Shown: positions 1 to 12,027 of the stretch, piece after piece
How the letters are laid out: every line of letters starts with the position of its first letter
Numbering within the stretch: the stretch's first letter is position 1
DNA from: Palsa-504 sp963839095
GTDB taxonomy: Bacteria > Actinomycetota > Actinomycetes > Streptosporangiales > Streptosporangiaceae
Length of the DNA: 64,000 bases
Assembly: GCA_963839095.1 (NCBI GenBank)
Contig: CAWIUF010000053.1
Span: 496,001-560,000 of the forward strand
Reading direction: 5' to 3'
Notes under the pieces: model-generated
What the model saw: only the letters and a program-made list of their open reading frames with translations
What the model was told of the DNA's origin: nothing
Databases searched by the model: none
Translations under genes and position numbers: made by a program

Positions 1-17
1 TTCACCAAGCTCTGATG

Positions 18-1615
18 TCATGATCGCGGGCAGTTCCGGCCGGATAGGAGCCGGAACTGCCCACGATCATGGTGTTGGCTAGATAGGTGTCGGCGGCGGG
101 GGCGGCGGGGGAGGGTGCTGGAGCCGCCGGCGCGGAAGATGGCTTCGGAGGAGCCGGCGATGACGCCGAGGGGCTTGGCGACGTCCTCCAGGGACTTGCC
201 CTCGGCGTCGACGGCCAGGAAGGCCGCGACGACGCCGCCCAGGATCATCGCGCCCGCCCCGAGCATGTAGCCCCAGTACAGCGAGTTGGGGTCCTTGCCG
301 GTGCCGATCAGGTGGCCGTACAGGTGCGAGCCGAGCGAGCCGAAACACTGGGCGATGGCGAAGAACACCGCGATGGCCTTGGCCCGGACCTCCAGCGGGA
401 AAATCTCGCTGACGGTCAGGTACCCGGCCGAGGCACCGGCCGAGGCGAAGAAGAAGATCACCGACCAGCACAGCGTCTGGGTGACGGCGTTCAGCGCGCC
501 CGCCTTGAACAGCTGCGCGGTGATCACCAGCAGGACGCCGGACAGCAGGTAGGTGCCGGAGATCATCTTGCGGCGGCCGATGGTGTCGAACAGCCGCCCG
601 ATGGTCAGCGGCCCGAGCAGGTTCCCGACGCAGAAGGCCATGAAGTAGTAGGGGGTGTCCTTGGACGGGACGTGGAAGAAGTACAGCAGGACCAGCCCGT
701 AGGTGAAGAAGATCGCGTTGTACAGGAACGACTGGGTGATCATCAGCGTCCCGCCGTAGATCGACCGGGCCGGGTAGTGCTTGAACAGCGACCGCAGCAG
801 GGCCACGTACCCGATCTGCTCGGTCGGCCGGATCTCGATCGCGCGGCTCTCGTCCACTGGCGGGCAGGTTGCCCGTGGTCGCCGCGACGTCCTGCTCGAT
901 CTCGGCGATGGAGCGCCTCGGCGGCCTCCTCGCGGCCGTGCATGATCTGCCAGCGGGGGCTTTCCGGCAGGTGCCGCCGGACGAAGATGATCACCAGCGC
1001 GAGCACCGGGCCGACCACATAGGCGATCCGCCAGCCCAGTTTGGGCGAGATGTGGTTCAGGGCGACCAGGGTCACGATGGTGCCGAGGAAGGCGCCGGCC
1101 CAGTAGGTGCCGTTGACCGCGATGTCCACCCGGCCGCGGAACCGGGCCGGGATCATCTCGTCGATCGCGGAGTTGATCGCGGCGTACTCACCGCCGATCC
1201 CCATCCCGGCGATCACCCGGGTGGCGTACAAGAAGATGAACCAGTAGCCGCCCGCGGGGGTGAACGCGGTCAGCCCGGACCCGATCAGGTAGACGGCCAG
1301 GGTGACCAGGAACAGGTTCTTGCGGCCCAGCTTGTCCGACAGCTGGCCGAAGAACAGCGCGCCGATGACCTCGCCGATCAGGTACCAGGTGGCGATGTCG
1401 GCGACCCCGCTCGCGGACATGTGCAGCGTGTTCGGCATGGTCAGGTCGGGCCCGACGTTGCTGGCGATCGTGATCTCCAGGCCGTCCAGGACCCAGGCCA
1501 CGCCGAGCGCCACCACCATCCGGGTGTGGAACCTGGACCAGGGCAGCCGGTCGATCCGGGCGGGGATCAGGCTCCGGATGCCTGGCCTGTCCGCCGTCTC
1601 GGGCGTTGTTGTCAT
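18..1615 (-). CDS. MFS metabolite:H+ symporter, frameshifted
   Basis: Twelve-helix major facilitator transporter of the inner membrane, probably of the metabolite:H+ symporter/sugar porter branch. The N-terminal half (1615 down to about 900) holds the loop 2-3 motif GQLSDKLGRKNL. The C-terminal half (about 857 down) holds the repeated half-motif GRLFDTIGRRKM. The two halves lie in different frames, so a small indel sits near 860-930. The ATG at 1615 was chosen because AAGGAG precedes it by about 9 nt; an ATG at 1723 would add a poorly structured leader. The C-terminal end (Pro/Arg-rich in every frame) is uncertain. The substrate cannot be read. Confidence 0.8.
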
Positions 1616-2123
1616 CGCGTTGTTCTCCTTCAGGCGCGACCACGGGCCCCGATGCCCGCTGACCGCCCGTTTACCCTCGTGACGAAGCTGAAACCGGTCA
1701 GACCGGCCTAACCTGCGCATCATCCGGAAAGGGGCGCGTTCTCAGAAGGAGAGAAGAAAAGACGAGGAGAAGAGTACAGCGGCGGCGCCGCCGCTAGGCA
1801 GGACGCGGACGGGGGCACCGCGTGCTTAGCGAAACATCGCGCGGACGGGGGCACCGCGCGGCGCGGCGCCGCCGCATAGCGTCACGATACAAGCTTGACC
1901 ATTCATACACAAGTCGTGATCAGCAGGACACAGCGTCAGTTTCGGCAGATTCCGGCCCTGTTTTCGCCCGTTACCTTCGGAATCAGTGGGGCACACGTGC
2001 CCACCGGGGCTGATGATCACCGGCATCCCAGGCCGTACCGGGACCGGCCTAAGCTGGGAAACCGGGGCCGGGAAGGTCCCAGGCTAGCAAGCCCAGGGTG
2101 GCAAGCACCGAGGAGAACGAGAC
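1616..2123. repeat. Intergenic region with palindrome and 18-bp direct repeats
   Basis: About 500 bp without a convincing gene between the divergent MFS and fumarase genes. It holds a perfect 18-bp palindrome of GCGGC units at 1778-1795. Two identical 18-bp direct repeats (GCGGACGGGGGCACCGCG) lie at 1805-1822 and 1841-1858, spaced 36 bp apart, the second running into another GGCGCCGCC palindromic block at about 1862. Small reading frames here have no family features. The repeats could be regulatory or REP-like; nothing shows which. Confidence 0.6.
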
Positions 2124-3764
<1,641 letters not shown>

Positions 3765-3768
<4 letters not shown>

Positions 3769-5167
3769 CCGCGTGGGGCATGCGCATCGAGCACGACTCG
3801 ATGGGCGAGGTCGAGGTGCCGGCCGACGCGCTGTGGGGGGCGCAGACGCAGCGCGCGGTGGACAACTTCCCGATCTCCGGGGAGCGGATCGGGCGGGACC
3901 TGATCGGCGCGCTGGGCTCCATCAAGGGCTGCGCCGGCGGGGTGAACGGCGAGCTCGGCGTGCTCGACGCCGACATGGCGGCCGCGATCCACGACGCGGC
4001 GGCCGCGGTGTCGCGCGGGGAGCACGACGACGCGTTCCCGCTCGACGTGTTCCAGACCGGCTCGGGCACCTCGAGCAACATGAACGCCAACGAGGTCATC
4101 GCGGCCGCTGGCCGCGCGGTCGCTCGGCCGTCCGGTGCACCCGAACGACCACGTCAACGCGTCCCAGTCGTCCAACGACGTGTTCCCCTCGGCGATCGGC
4201 CTGGCCGCCGCGCGGCTGTTCGTGCTGGAGCTGATCCCGGCGCTCGACCACCTGGCCGAGGTGTTCGAGGCCAAGGCGGCCGAGTTCGCGTACGTGGTCA
4301 AGGTCGGCCGGACGCACCTGATGGACGCGGTGCCGGTGACCCTCGGACAGGAGTTCGGCGGGTACGCGGCACAGGTCCGTCATGGAGCCGAACGGGTGCG
4401 GCGATTGCCTCCCCCGCCTCGGCGAGCTGCCGCTGGGCGGGACCGCGGCGGGGACGGGCCTGAACGCGCCGCCGGAATTCGCCGCGCGGGTGATCGGGCG
4501 GCTGGCCGGCTCGATCTGGGGCTGCCGCTGACGCGAGGCGCGGAACCACTTCGAGGCCCAGGGCAGCCGGGACGCGCTGGTCGAGGCCAGCGGGGTGCTC
4601 CGGGTCGTCGCGGTCAGCCTGTACAAGATCTGCAACGACCTGCGCTGGATGGGATCCGGGCCGCGGGCGGGCCTGGGCGAGATCGCGATCCCGGACCTGC
4701 AGCCGGGCTCCTCGATCATGCCGGGCAAGGTGAACCCGGTCATCTGCGAGGCGACCGCCCAGGTCTGCACGCAGGTGATCGGGAACGACGCGGCGGTGGC
4801 GTTCGGCGGGGCGGCGGGCAACTTCGAGCTGAACGTGATGATGCCGGTGATCGCGCGCAACCTGCTCGCGTCGGGCCGCCTGCTGGCGGCCGTGGTGCCG
4901 CTGCTGGCCGACCGCTGCGTGTCCGGGATCACCGCCCACGCGGATCACCTGCGGCGGCTGGCCGAGTCGTCCCCGGTCATCGTGACCGCGCTGAACCGTT
5001 ACATCGGTTACGAGGCGGCCGCCCAGGTGGCGCACGAGGCGCTGGAGAGCGGAGAGCCCATTCGTTCGGTGGTGATCGCGCGCGGGTACGTGGACCAGGG
5101 CAAGATCACCCTGGAGCAACTGGATGCGGCCCTCGACGTACTAGCCATGACGCGGCCTGAGAGGTAA
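3765..5167 (+). CDS. fumC: Fumarate hydratase, class II, several frameshifts
   Basis: Metal-free homotetrameric fumarase of the aspartase/fumarase superfamily, catalysing the same reaction as the upstream class I enzyme. The N-terminus (VPADALWGAQTQRAVDNFPI), the block TGSGTSSNMNANEV, HPNDHVNASQSSNDVFPS and the superfamily signature GSSIMPGKVNPV are all readable, but in three frames. Shifts occur near 4110, 4400, 4521 and 4534, the last two compensating each other. Every segment is otherwise well conserved, so indels in the read are more likely than gene decay. The GTG start overlaps the class I stop (GTGA), which suggests translational coupling; an ATG at 3780 is possible. Confidence 0.9.
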
Positions 5168-5241
5168 AGTTCCGGCCACGCTTAATTGATACTTAGCTTG
5201 CACCCAGGGACTCTGCGGCCGGGACCGTGTATGGTCCGGCT

Positions 5242-7337
5242 ATGCACCCATCGGCGGACACCGGGCGTGTGATCGCTGGGCGTTACCGCCTGCAGGCCCC
5301 CCTTGGCCGTGGTGCCATGGGCGTCGTGTGGCGTGCTCGCGATCAGCTCCTCGACCGTGACGTGGCGATCAAGGAAGTCCAGATCGCCGACACCCTCACC
5401 GAGGCCGAGCGGGCGACCGCCTTCCAGCGGACGCTGCGCGAGGCCAAGACCGCGGCCCGGCTCAATCACCCGGCGGTGGTCACCGTCTACGACGTGGCCG
5501 AGGACGGGGGCCGCCCGTGGATCGTCATGCAGCTGGTCAACGCGCAGTCGCTGGACCAGGTGCTGGCGACCTCGGGACCGCTGTCGCCGCGGCGGGCCGC
5601 GGAGATGGCCCGCCAGCTGCTGTCGGCGCTGAGCGTGGCGCACGCCGCCGGGGTGATGCACCGCGACGTCAAGCCGAGCAACGTGCTGATCGGGAACAAC
5701 GACCAGGCCGTGCTGACCGACTTCGGCATCGCCACCTTCCAGGACGATCCCAAGCTCACCCAGACCGGCATGGTGATGGGCTCGCCCGGGTTCACCGCCC
5801 CGGAGCGGATCCGCGGCGAGGACGCCTCGCCCGCGTCCGACCTGTGGTCCCTCGGCGCGACGATCTACGCCGCGGTCGAGGGGCACGGCCCGTTCGAGCG
5901 GCGCGGCGGGGCGATCACTACGATGTCCGCCATCATCAACGAGAACGCGCCCGAGGCGCCCACCGCTGGTGCGCTCGGCCCGGTCATCGCCGCGCTGCTG
6001 CGCCGCGAGCCCGCCGACCGGCCGGACGCGGGCGCGGCCGCGCGGATGATCACCAACGTGCTGCCGTCGCTGACGGACCAGGGCGCCGACGCACCGCCGG
6101 GATACGAGGCCACCGCCCTGTCGGCGTCGTCCCGTCCGGGCGCACCGCCGTCCGGGGCTCGCGGGACCGGTCCGGCCGCGCACGCCGCTGCCGGGCGAGA
6201 CCTCGCTGGACTTCGCCGCGGCCGAGCAGGCGGCCGCCCCGCCGGACCCCGCGTCGGTGCGGACCGGTGAGCAGGCCAGTGCCCAGGAGCAGGTCGCGCC
6301 GACCACGGCCCAGCCCCGTCCGGGGTCCGCCGGCGACCCGTCGCGGTACGAGCCGTCGGCGGGCAGCTGGGGGCAGCCGGGCTACGCGGGATCCGCCGCG
6401 CGGCCGGAGGGCGCGCCACCCGACTTCTCTTCGTGGTACGACCCGGCGCCCCGGACCGGGCCGGTGCAGGATTCCGGCTCGGGCTGGTCCGGGCCGCCCG
6501 CCCTCAACCGGGCCCGGACCGGGCTCGGGCTACCCCGCTCCGGTCGGCTACGGGCCGTCGGGCTGGTCGGGCCAGGCGTCGCAGCAGGCACCGGCTCCGC
6601 AGCCGTGGTCGGGGGCCGAATACGCCCAGCCCCGGCGACGGCGGTCCGGTCTGGGCTGGAAGGCCGCCGTCGCGGTGCTGGCGATCATCGGGGCCGGGGC
6701 CGGGGCCGCCACCGTGGTCCTGCTGCACCAGAATCATTCCGGCTCGCCGCAGGGCAGCAGCTCGAGCTCCGCTCCGGCGACGACATCGGGCTCGGCCTCG
6801 GGGAGCACGGGCGGGAACGGCGGCACGCTGCCGCCCGCGCTGCTGACCACCGCGATCAACCAGCCGCTGACCGGGGCGCCGCCGGCCGGCTACAAGAGCC
6901 TCTCCAAGCCGGCCACCGGCACCGAGGCGGCCGGCTTCAGCATCAACTACCCGGCGAACTGGACCGTGAGCCAGAAGGGCCTCTACCAGACCTGGCTGTT
7001 CTCCCCCCAGGCCGGCGTCAACATGCTGGTGGACCTGACGCCGCACACCTACCCGAATGACATGGTCCAGGAGGCGCAGTACATCGAGTCCCAGTCGATC
7101 CCGCACTTCCCCGGTTACCAGCGGATCGACCTCAAGGCGCTGACCATCCGCGGCACGCCGGGGTCCTTCTGGAAGTTCACCTGGACGGACAACGGCGTCA
7201 AGCAGGAGGCCCTGGACTTCCTGTTCATCATGGACAAGCAGTCGTACGCGCTGTACGCGACGGCCCCGGCCAGCATGTGGAACCAGCTGCAGGCGACCTT
7301 CGACGAGGAAGTGCGCAGCTTCGCACCGCAGCCGTAG
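5242..7337 (+). CDS. Transmembrane Ser/Thr protein kinase with extracellular domain, frameshifted
   Basis: Hanks-type kinase of the actinobacterial Pkn family. The cytoplasmic kinase domain shows the glycine loop LGRGAMGVVWRA, catalytic lysine in VAIKEV, HRDVKPSNVL, DFG and TAPERI. A Pro/Ser-rich juxtamembrane stretch follows, then one membrane helix (about 6655-6720) and an outside Ser/Gly linker. About 150 residues of sensor-like domain end the protein (FSINYPANWTV...FLFIMDKQSYALYATAP). No PASTA repeats are seen. The frame changes near 6150-6180 and again near 6520, inside low-complexity linker DNA. A GTG at 5227 could be an earlier start; ATG 5242 is preferred. The ligand of the outer domain is unknown. 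Confidence 0.88.
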
Positions 7338-7339
7338 CG

Positions 7340-7582
7340 CTAGCGGCTTCTTCGTGCGCCCAGGCGCCGCACGGGCGAGCCGTAGGTGCCCTTGATGTAA
7401 CCCAGGCCCCACTTGATCTGCGTGGCCGCGCTGGACTGCCAGTTTGCCCCGGCACTGGCCATCCGGGAGCCCGGCAGCGCCTGCGGGCTGCCGTAGGCAC
7501 CCGAGCCCGCCTTCTCGGCGGTTGCGCTCCACCCGCTCTCGTGCGCCCACTTCTCACTGACGTCTGGTAATAAGGCAACCAC
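7340..7582 (-). pseudogene. Decayed duplicate of the transglycosylase C-terminal domain
   Basis: The minus strand encodes HESGW...GAYGSPQALPGSRMASAGANW...ATQIKWGLGYIKGTYGSP, clearly related to the C-terminal domain of the gene immediately upstream on the same strand (7589-8272) but diverged at many positions. A frame change near 7377 leads to CGAWAHEEA, the expected domain end. It has no signal sequence or N-terminal part and runs into the 3' end of the kinase gene. It looks like the remnant of a tandem duplication of the domain or gene. Confidence 0.75.
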
Positions 7583-7588
7583 GATGCG

Positions 7589-8272
7589 TTAATAGTAGCT
7601 ATTGGCTTGCCAGAAGGACCAGGCTTTGCAGGGGTCCCCGTAGATCGCCTTGATATACCCGATTCCCCACTTGATCTGGGTGGCCGGGTTGGTCTGCCAG
7701 TCCGCTCCCGCGGACGCCATCTTGCTGCCCGGCAGGGCCTGCGGGATGCCGTAGGCGCCGCTGGCGTTCTCCGCGTCGTAGCGCCAGCCGCTCTCCCGGT
7801 CCCAGATGTTCTTCAGGCACCCGAAGAAGGTGGCCGGGTTGAAGCCGAAACTGGCCAGCATGTTGTACGCGAGGGACTGGGCCGAGCCCGGGTCAGGCGG
7901 CGTGGAGGTGACGTAGACGATGCCGCCGCCACCGGTGCCGCCGGTGCCGCCGGTCGGGTTGGCCGCGGCGACCTCGGCCGGCGAGGCGAGCTTGGGCTTA
8001 GCCACCACGGTGAGGGTGCGGGCCGCGGTGGTCATCGCGATCAGCTGCGTGCGCTCGGCCTCGAGCGCGGCCATGGTGCGGCTGCCCGGCACGACCCCGA
8101 TCGCCTGGACGGCGCTGAAGGCGCTCGACCCGGGGGCGAGCAGCTTGCCGCCGACCGCCACTCCGGTGATCGCCACCACCGCGAAAACCGCGACCGGGAG
8201 GACAATCCCGAAACGACGGAACAGGCCCCGCTTGCGCCTACCGCTGCGAGCCCCAGTCCGGTGTCGCGACAA
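7589..8272 (-). CDS. Secreted lytic-transglycosylase-like protein
   Basis: 227-residue cell-wall protein. A basic N-terminus (MSRHRTGARSGRRKRG) is followed by one hydrophobic helix (residues about 22-45), which anchors or exports it. A spacer and a Gly/Thr-rich linker (about 108-118) come next. The C-terminal domain of about 75 residues is of the goose-lysozyme/lytic-transglycosylase-like type seen in aggregation-promoting factors. The likely catalytic glutamate is in WDRESGW, followed by GAYGIPQALPGSKM and QIKWGIGYI. It ends in the usual YGDPCKAWSFWQ...YY. The expected role is cleavage of peptidoglycan glycan strands. A fragmentary copy of the domain follows it on the same strand. Confidence 0.85.
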   Translation of the reverse strand: MSRHRTGARSGRRKRGLFRRFGIVLPVAVFAVVAITGVAVGGKLLAPGSSAFSAVQAIGVVPGSRTMAALEAERTQLIAMTTAARTLTVVAKPKLASPAEVAAANPTGGTGGTGGGGIVYVTSTPPDPGSAQSLAYNMLASFGFNPATFFGCLKNIWDRESGWRYDAENASGAYGIPQALPGSKMASAGADWQTNPATQIKWGIGYIKAIYGDPCKAWSFWQANSYY

Positions 8273-8786
8273 GGCAATCCTTTCGTCCGGCCATGCCCGC
8301 GAGACGCTGCTGCCGTTTCACTGAAATCCCGGCTTCCGGCCACGGGGCCCTGCGCGGTATTCCTGCCGCGCCGCCGGCCCGCTGCACCTGACCTGGTGCG
8401 CTGCCTAGTCCGCCGCGCGCAAGTACCGCTGGCGGACAACAATGCCAGAAAGACCCCGCATACGCGCGGGACTTCGGCAAGAAATCACCTTACGGCTTTA
8501 CCGGAGCGGCCGTGACGATGATCACAAGCGCATTACACTCTTAGTAACCAATATCGATCAGACAGTCATTTCACACCGCCCCGGCGCCCCGCGATCCATA
8601 CCCCGCCACCCTGCCAACGCCCCCAGCAAACGACATCGACGCCACATCGATGTCGTGATAGCGGCATCAGAGTGACATTGATGTCGTTGAGGAGCCGACC
8701 CGCCGGGGAGGGGGCCGGCGGGGCGGGGGCTGGGGCGACTGGTTGCGGGGCTGCTCAGGTGGCGGCGCATACGGCACAATCGGATC
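8273..8786. promoter_or_regulatory. Divergent intergenic region with three operator half-sites
   Basis: About 510 bp between the transglycosylase and acyl-CoA ligase genes. At 8630-8656 lies a perfect inverted repeat, ACGACATCGA-7 nt-TCGATGTCGT. A third near-copy of the right arm (TTGATGTCGT) is at 8678-8687, about 100 bp before the ligase start. This is the form of a dimeric repressor site, for example TetR type, on the ligase promoter; the regulator is not identified. The transglycosylase side was checked for the cyclic-di-AMP (ydaO) riboswitch often found before cell-wall hydrolases, but its conserved blocks were not seen. Confidence 0.6.
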
Positions 8787-10373
8787 ATGGAAACACCGCT
8801 GTCGCCACTGGAGTTCGCCCGCCGTACCCGCAGGCTGCACGCTGACCGCGAGGCGGTCGTCGACGGCAGCCTCCGGCTGACCTACCGGGAGTTCTTCGAC
8901 CGCTGCGACCGGTGGTCGGCGGCGCTGCAGGGGCTCGGCGTGGCCCAGGGCGACCGGGTCGCCACGATCTCGCCGAACACGCACGGCCAGCTGGAGTCCT
9001 TCTACTCCGTGCCCCAGCTCGGCGCGGTGCTAGTGCCGATCAACTACCGGCTGACCCCGGAGGACTTCGTCTACATCGTGAACCACTCCGGCTCCACGGT
9101 GCTCTGCGTGGCCGAGGAGTACCTGGCGGCGGTGGACGGGATCCGCGACCAGATGCCCGGGGTGAAGCATTTCGTGGCACTGGAAGGCGCTGCTGGCCCG
9201 GACGGGCGGGACGGGTGGCTGGATTACGAGGCGGCGATCCGGGGCGCGGAGGCCGGCTTCGTTCGGCCTGAAATCGGGGAGCGGGACCTGCTGTCGATCA
9301 ACTACACCAGCGGGACTACGGCGCGGCCGAAGGGCGTCATGATCACGCACCGGAACGCCGCCATGAACACCATCGGCACCCTGCTCCACCTGCCGATGCC
9401 GGTGGGCGCGAAGTACCTGTGGACGCTGCCGATGTTCCACGCCAACGGCTGGACCTATACCTGGACGGTGACGGCGGCCGCGGCCACCCACGTCTGCCTG
9501 CGCAAGGTCGACCCGGCGACCATCTTCTCGCTGATCTCCGGCGAGGACGTGAGCTGGCTGTGCGCGGCCCCGACCGTGCTGATCGCGCTGGCCAGCGCGC
9601 CGGCCGCGGTCCGGGGCGAGATACCGGCCGGGGTGCACGTGGTGACGGCGGGCGCGCCGCCCGCGGCGGCCACCATCGAGCGGATGGAAGGCGAGTTCGG
9701 CTGGGAGGTCACGCAGGTCTACGGGCTGACCGAGACCGCGCCGTTCATCACGATCTGCGCGCCGCTGCCCGAGCACGAACCCCTGCCGCTGGCCGACCGG
9801 GCCGTCATCAAGGCGCGGACCGGCGTCGAGCTGCTGACCTCGGGTGAGCTGCGGGTGGTGGACTCAGACGGCGCCGAGGTGCCCGGGGACGGGCAGACGG
9901 TGGGCGAGATCGTGGTCCGCGGCAACGTGGTGATGGAGGGGTACTACGAGGACCCCGAGGCGACGATGAGGGCCATGGGGGACGGCTGGTTCCACACCGG
10001 GGACGCGGCGGTGGTGCACGCCGACGGCTACGCCGAGATCAGGGACCGGCTCAAGGACGTGATCATCAGCGGTGGCGAGAACATCTCCTCGGTCGAGGTG
10101 GAAGGCGTGCTGCTCCGCCACCCCGCCGTGCAGGAGGTCGCGATCGTCGGCCTGCCGGACGAGAAGTGGGGCGAGACCCCGCACGCCTTCGTGGTGCTCC
10201 GCGACGGCGAGAAGGCGGAGCCGGCCGAGCTCATCGCGTTCGCACGGGAGCGGCTGGCGCACTTCAAGGCCCCGCGCGGGGTGAGTTTCGTCAGCGAGCT
10301 GCCGAAGACCGCTACCGGCAAGATCCAGAAGTTCGTGCTGCGCAAGGGCGCGCCCAACCTCACCCGCCAGTGA
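8787..10373 (+). CDS. Acyl-CoA synthetase (AMP-forming)
   Basis: Intact 528-residue ANL-superfamily ligase activating a carboxylic acid as acyl-AMP and then acyl-CoA. Motifs in order: phosphate-binding loop YTSGTTARPKGVM (about residue 173), YGLTETAP (about 311), WFHTGD and RDRLKDVIISGGENISS (about 400-430), and the C-terminal catalytic lysine in KTATGKIQK. The TTARPKG form is typical of the medium-chain/DmdB-like acyl-CoA ligase branch, so the substrate is probably a short or medium-chain acid; aryl acids cannot be excluded. It stands alone, and the operator-like inverted repeat at 8630-8687 probably controls it. Confidence 0.9.
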   Translation: METPLSPLEFARRTRRLHADREAVVDGSLRLTYREFFDRCDRWSAALQGLGVAQGDRVATISPNTHGQLESFYSVPQLGAVLVPINYRLTPEDFVYIVNHSGSTVLCVAEEYLAAVDGIRDQMPGVKHFVALEGAAGPDGRDGWLDYEAAIRGAEAGFVRPEIGERDLLSINYTSGTTARPKGVMITHRNAAMNTIGTLLHLPMPVGAKYLWTLPMFHANGWTYTWTVTAAAATHVCLRKVDPATIFSLISGEDVSWLCAAPTVLIALASAPAAVRGEIPAGVHVVTAGAPPAAATIERMEGEFGWEVTQVYGLTETAPFITICAPLPEHEPLPLADRAVIKARTGVELLTSGELRVVDSDGAEVPGDGQTVGEIVVRGNVVMEGYYEDPEATMRAMGDGWFHTGDAAVVHADGYAEIRDRLKDVIISGGENISSVEVEGVLLRHPAVQEVAIVGLPDEKWGETPHAFVVLRDGEKAEPAELIAFARERLAHFKAPRGVSFVSELPKTATGKIQKFVLRKGAPNLTRQ

Positions 10374-10374
10374 G

Positions 10375-11331
10375 TTAGCGTTCCGCGAACCGGGTCAGCG
10401 CGTCCAGCATCCAGGCGCGCTTGACCGGGCTGCCGCGGTGCCCGGAGTGGTCGTCGATGAGCAGTTCCGCGCCGGGCCAGGCGCGGGCGAGTTCCACCGC
10501 GGTGGTGGCCGGGCAGCTCAGGTCGAGGCGGCCGTGGATCAGGACGCCGGGGAGGCCGGCCAGCTTCCCCGCGTCGCGGATCACGGCGCCGTCCTCGAGG
10601 AACCCGCCGTGGGCGTAGTAGTGCGCGGTGAGCCGGGCGAAGGCGAGCGTGTCCGCGCCCGGGCGGGTCCTCGTCCTCGACCGGCGGCGCGTTCGGCTCC
10701 AGCGACAGCACGACGTCTTCCCAGCGGCGCCAGTTCACCGCGGCCGGGTTCCGCACGCCCGGATCAGGATCCTTATCAGGTGCGCGTAGGCCGCGACCAG
10801 GTCGCCGTCCGTGATACCGGGGCCGTCGGCGCGGAACCGCTCCCACTCCTCGGGGAAGAACCGGGCGGCGCCGCGGTAGAGCCAGTCGATCTCCGAGCGG
10901 CGCGTCGTGCTGATCGCGCTGAACATGATCTCCGAGACGCGGTCCGGGTAGCGCTCGGCGTAGACCAGGCCGAGCGTGGTCCCCCACGAGCCGCCGGTGA
11001 CCAGCCAGCGGTCGATGCCGAGGTGCTCGCGCAGCCGCTCCATGTCGGCCACCAGGTGATCCGTGGTGTTGGCTCGCAGGCTGGTGGCCGGGTCGCTGGC
11101 GTGCGGCCGGCTCCGGCCGCAGCCGCGCTGGTCGAACAGGACGGCCCGGTAGCGTTCCGGGTCGAACATGCTCCGCATGTTCGGCACGCAGCCCTGGCCC
11201 GGGCCGCCGTGCACCATGACGGCCGGCTTGCCGTCCGGGTTCCCGCAGGTCTCCCAGTAGACGAGGTTGCCGTCGCCGACGTCGAGAAGCCCCCGATCGT
11301 ACGGCTCGATCGGGGGATACCACTCACTCAC
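10375..11331 (-). CDS. pip: Proline iminopeptidase-like alpha/beta hydrolase, frameshifted
   Basis: S33-family peptidase removing N-terminal proline. The N-terminus is typical (WYPPIEPYDRGLLDVGDG...YWETCGNP), with HGGPGQGC (oxyanion region), DQRGCGRS and the nucleophile elbow GGSWGTTL. The last 70 residues (GRLDLSCP with the acid, and DHSGHRG with the catalytic histidine) are in another frame. The middle segment (WRRWEDVVLSLEPN) is in a third, so indels lie near 10670 and 10745. The GTG start at 11331 overlaps the end of ndk by 8 nt, suggesting a coupled ndk-pip operon. Confidence 0.85.
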
Positions 11332-11842
11332 CGGCTACCAGTCGAGGGTCTCGCGCGAGGTTCTTGTACTCGAACAGCTCGGTCTTGCCGAACCACAGGT
11401 CCACCTCGTACTGCGCTTCCTCCCGGTTGCCCGAGGCGTGCACGAGGTTGGCGACGGCCTTGCCGGTGGCGGCGGCAGCCGCCTTGGACTGGTGAGCGAA
11501 GTCGCCGCGGATCGAGCCGGGCTGGGCCTCGTTCGGGTACGTGGTCCCGACGATCTTGCGTACGGTGGCCACGGCGTCCTCGCCCTCCAGGACGAACGCG
11601 ATGACCGGTCCGCGCTGCATGAACGTCGCGGTCGCGTGGTAGACCTCGGCCGAGGTGCGCTCTTCGAGGTCGAAATAGTGCTTCCGGGCGAAGTCAGCGT
11701 CGATTTCGCGCATCTTCACGCCGATGATCTTCAGCGACGCGTCCTCGAACCGCTGGATGATACGTCCGGCCAGGCCGCGGACCACGGCATCCGGCTTCAG
11801 CACGACAAGCGTGCGCTCCCGCAACTGCGCAGAGTCGGTCAC
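11324..11842 (-). CDS. ndk: Nucleoside diphosphate kinase family protein
   Basis: 172 residues from a GTG at 11842, preceded by AAAGGA at 7 nt. A longer frame to 11926 lacks a ribosome site. NDK features are LVVLKPDAVVRGLAGRII, the FMQRGPVIAFVLEGEDAV block, the PGSIRGDFA stretch and NLVHASGN with the phospho-histidine. The usual actinobacterial Ndk is near 140 residues; this one has an extra segment before NLVHASGN and a charged C-terminus. It may therefore be a divergent paralogue, not the housekeeping enzyme. It is followed by the overlapping pip gene. Confidence 0.85.
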   Translation of the reverse strand: MTDSAQLRERTLVVLKPDAVVRGLAGRIIQRFEDASLKIIGVKMREIDADFARKHYFDLEERTSAEVYHATATFMQRGPVIAFVLEGEDAVATVRKIVGTTYPNEAQPGSIRGDFAHQSKAAAAATGKAVANLVHASGNREEAQYEVDLWFGKTELFEYKNLARDPRLVAGE

Positions 11843-12027
11843 GGTAATCCTTTCCCCTGTGTGAATGGACACAGGGTAGCGGCCCGGACGTACCGTTGGC
11901 CGGCATACCCGGCTCGCCGATGTCACGCTCTGATAGCAAACCGCCTGGCCGGCCCGGTGCCGGCAACGCGTTCAGAAAAACCGCAGGATCGCGAAACCCT
12001 GGGGCGCTCCAAACCGTTTGACAGCAT

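Noticed and set aside
8273..8520. Cyclic-di-AMP (ydaO-type) riboswitch before the transglycosylase gene
   Set aside because: The conserved blocks expected for this riboswitch were not found on the minus strand.
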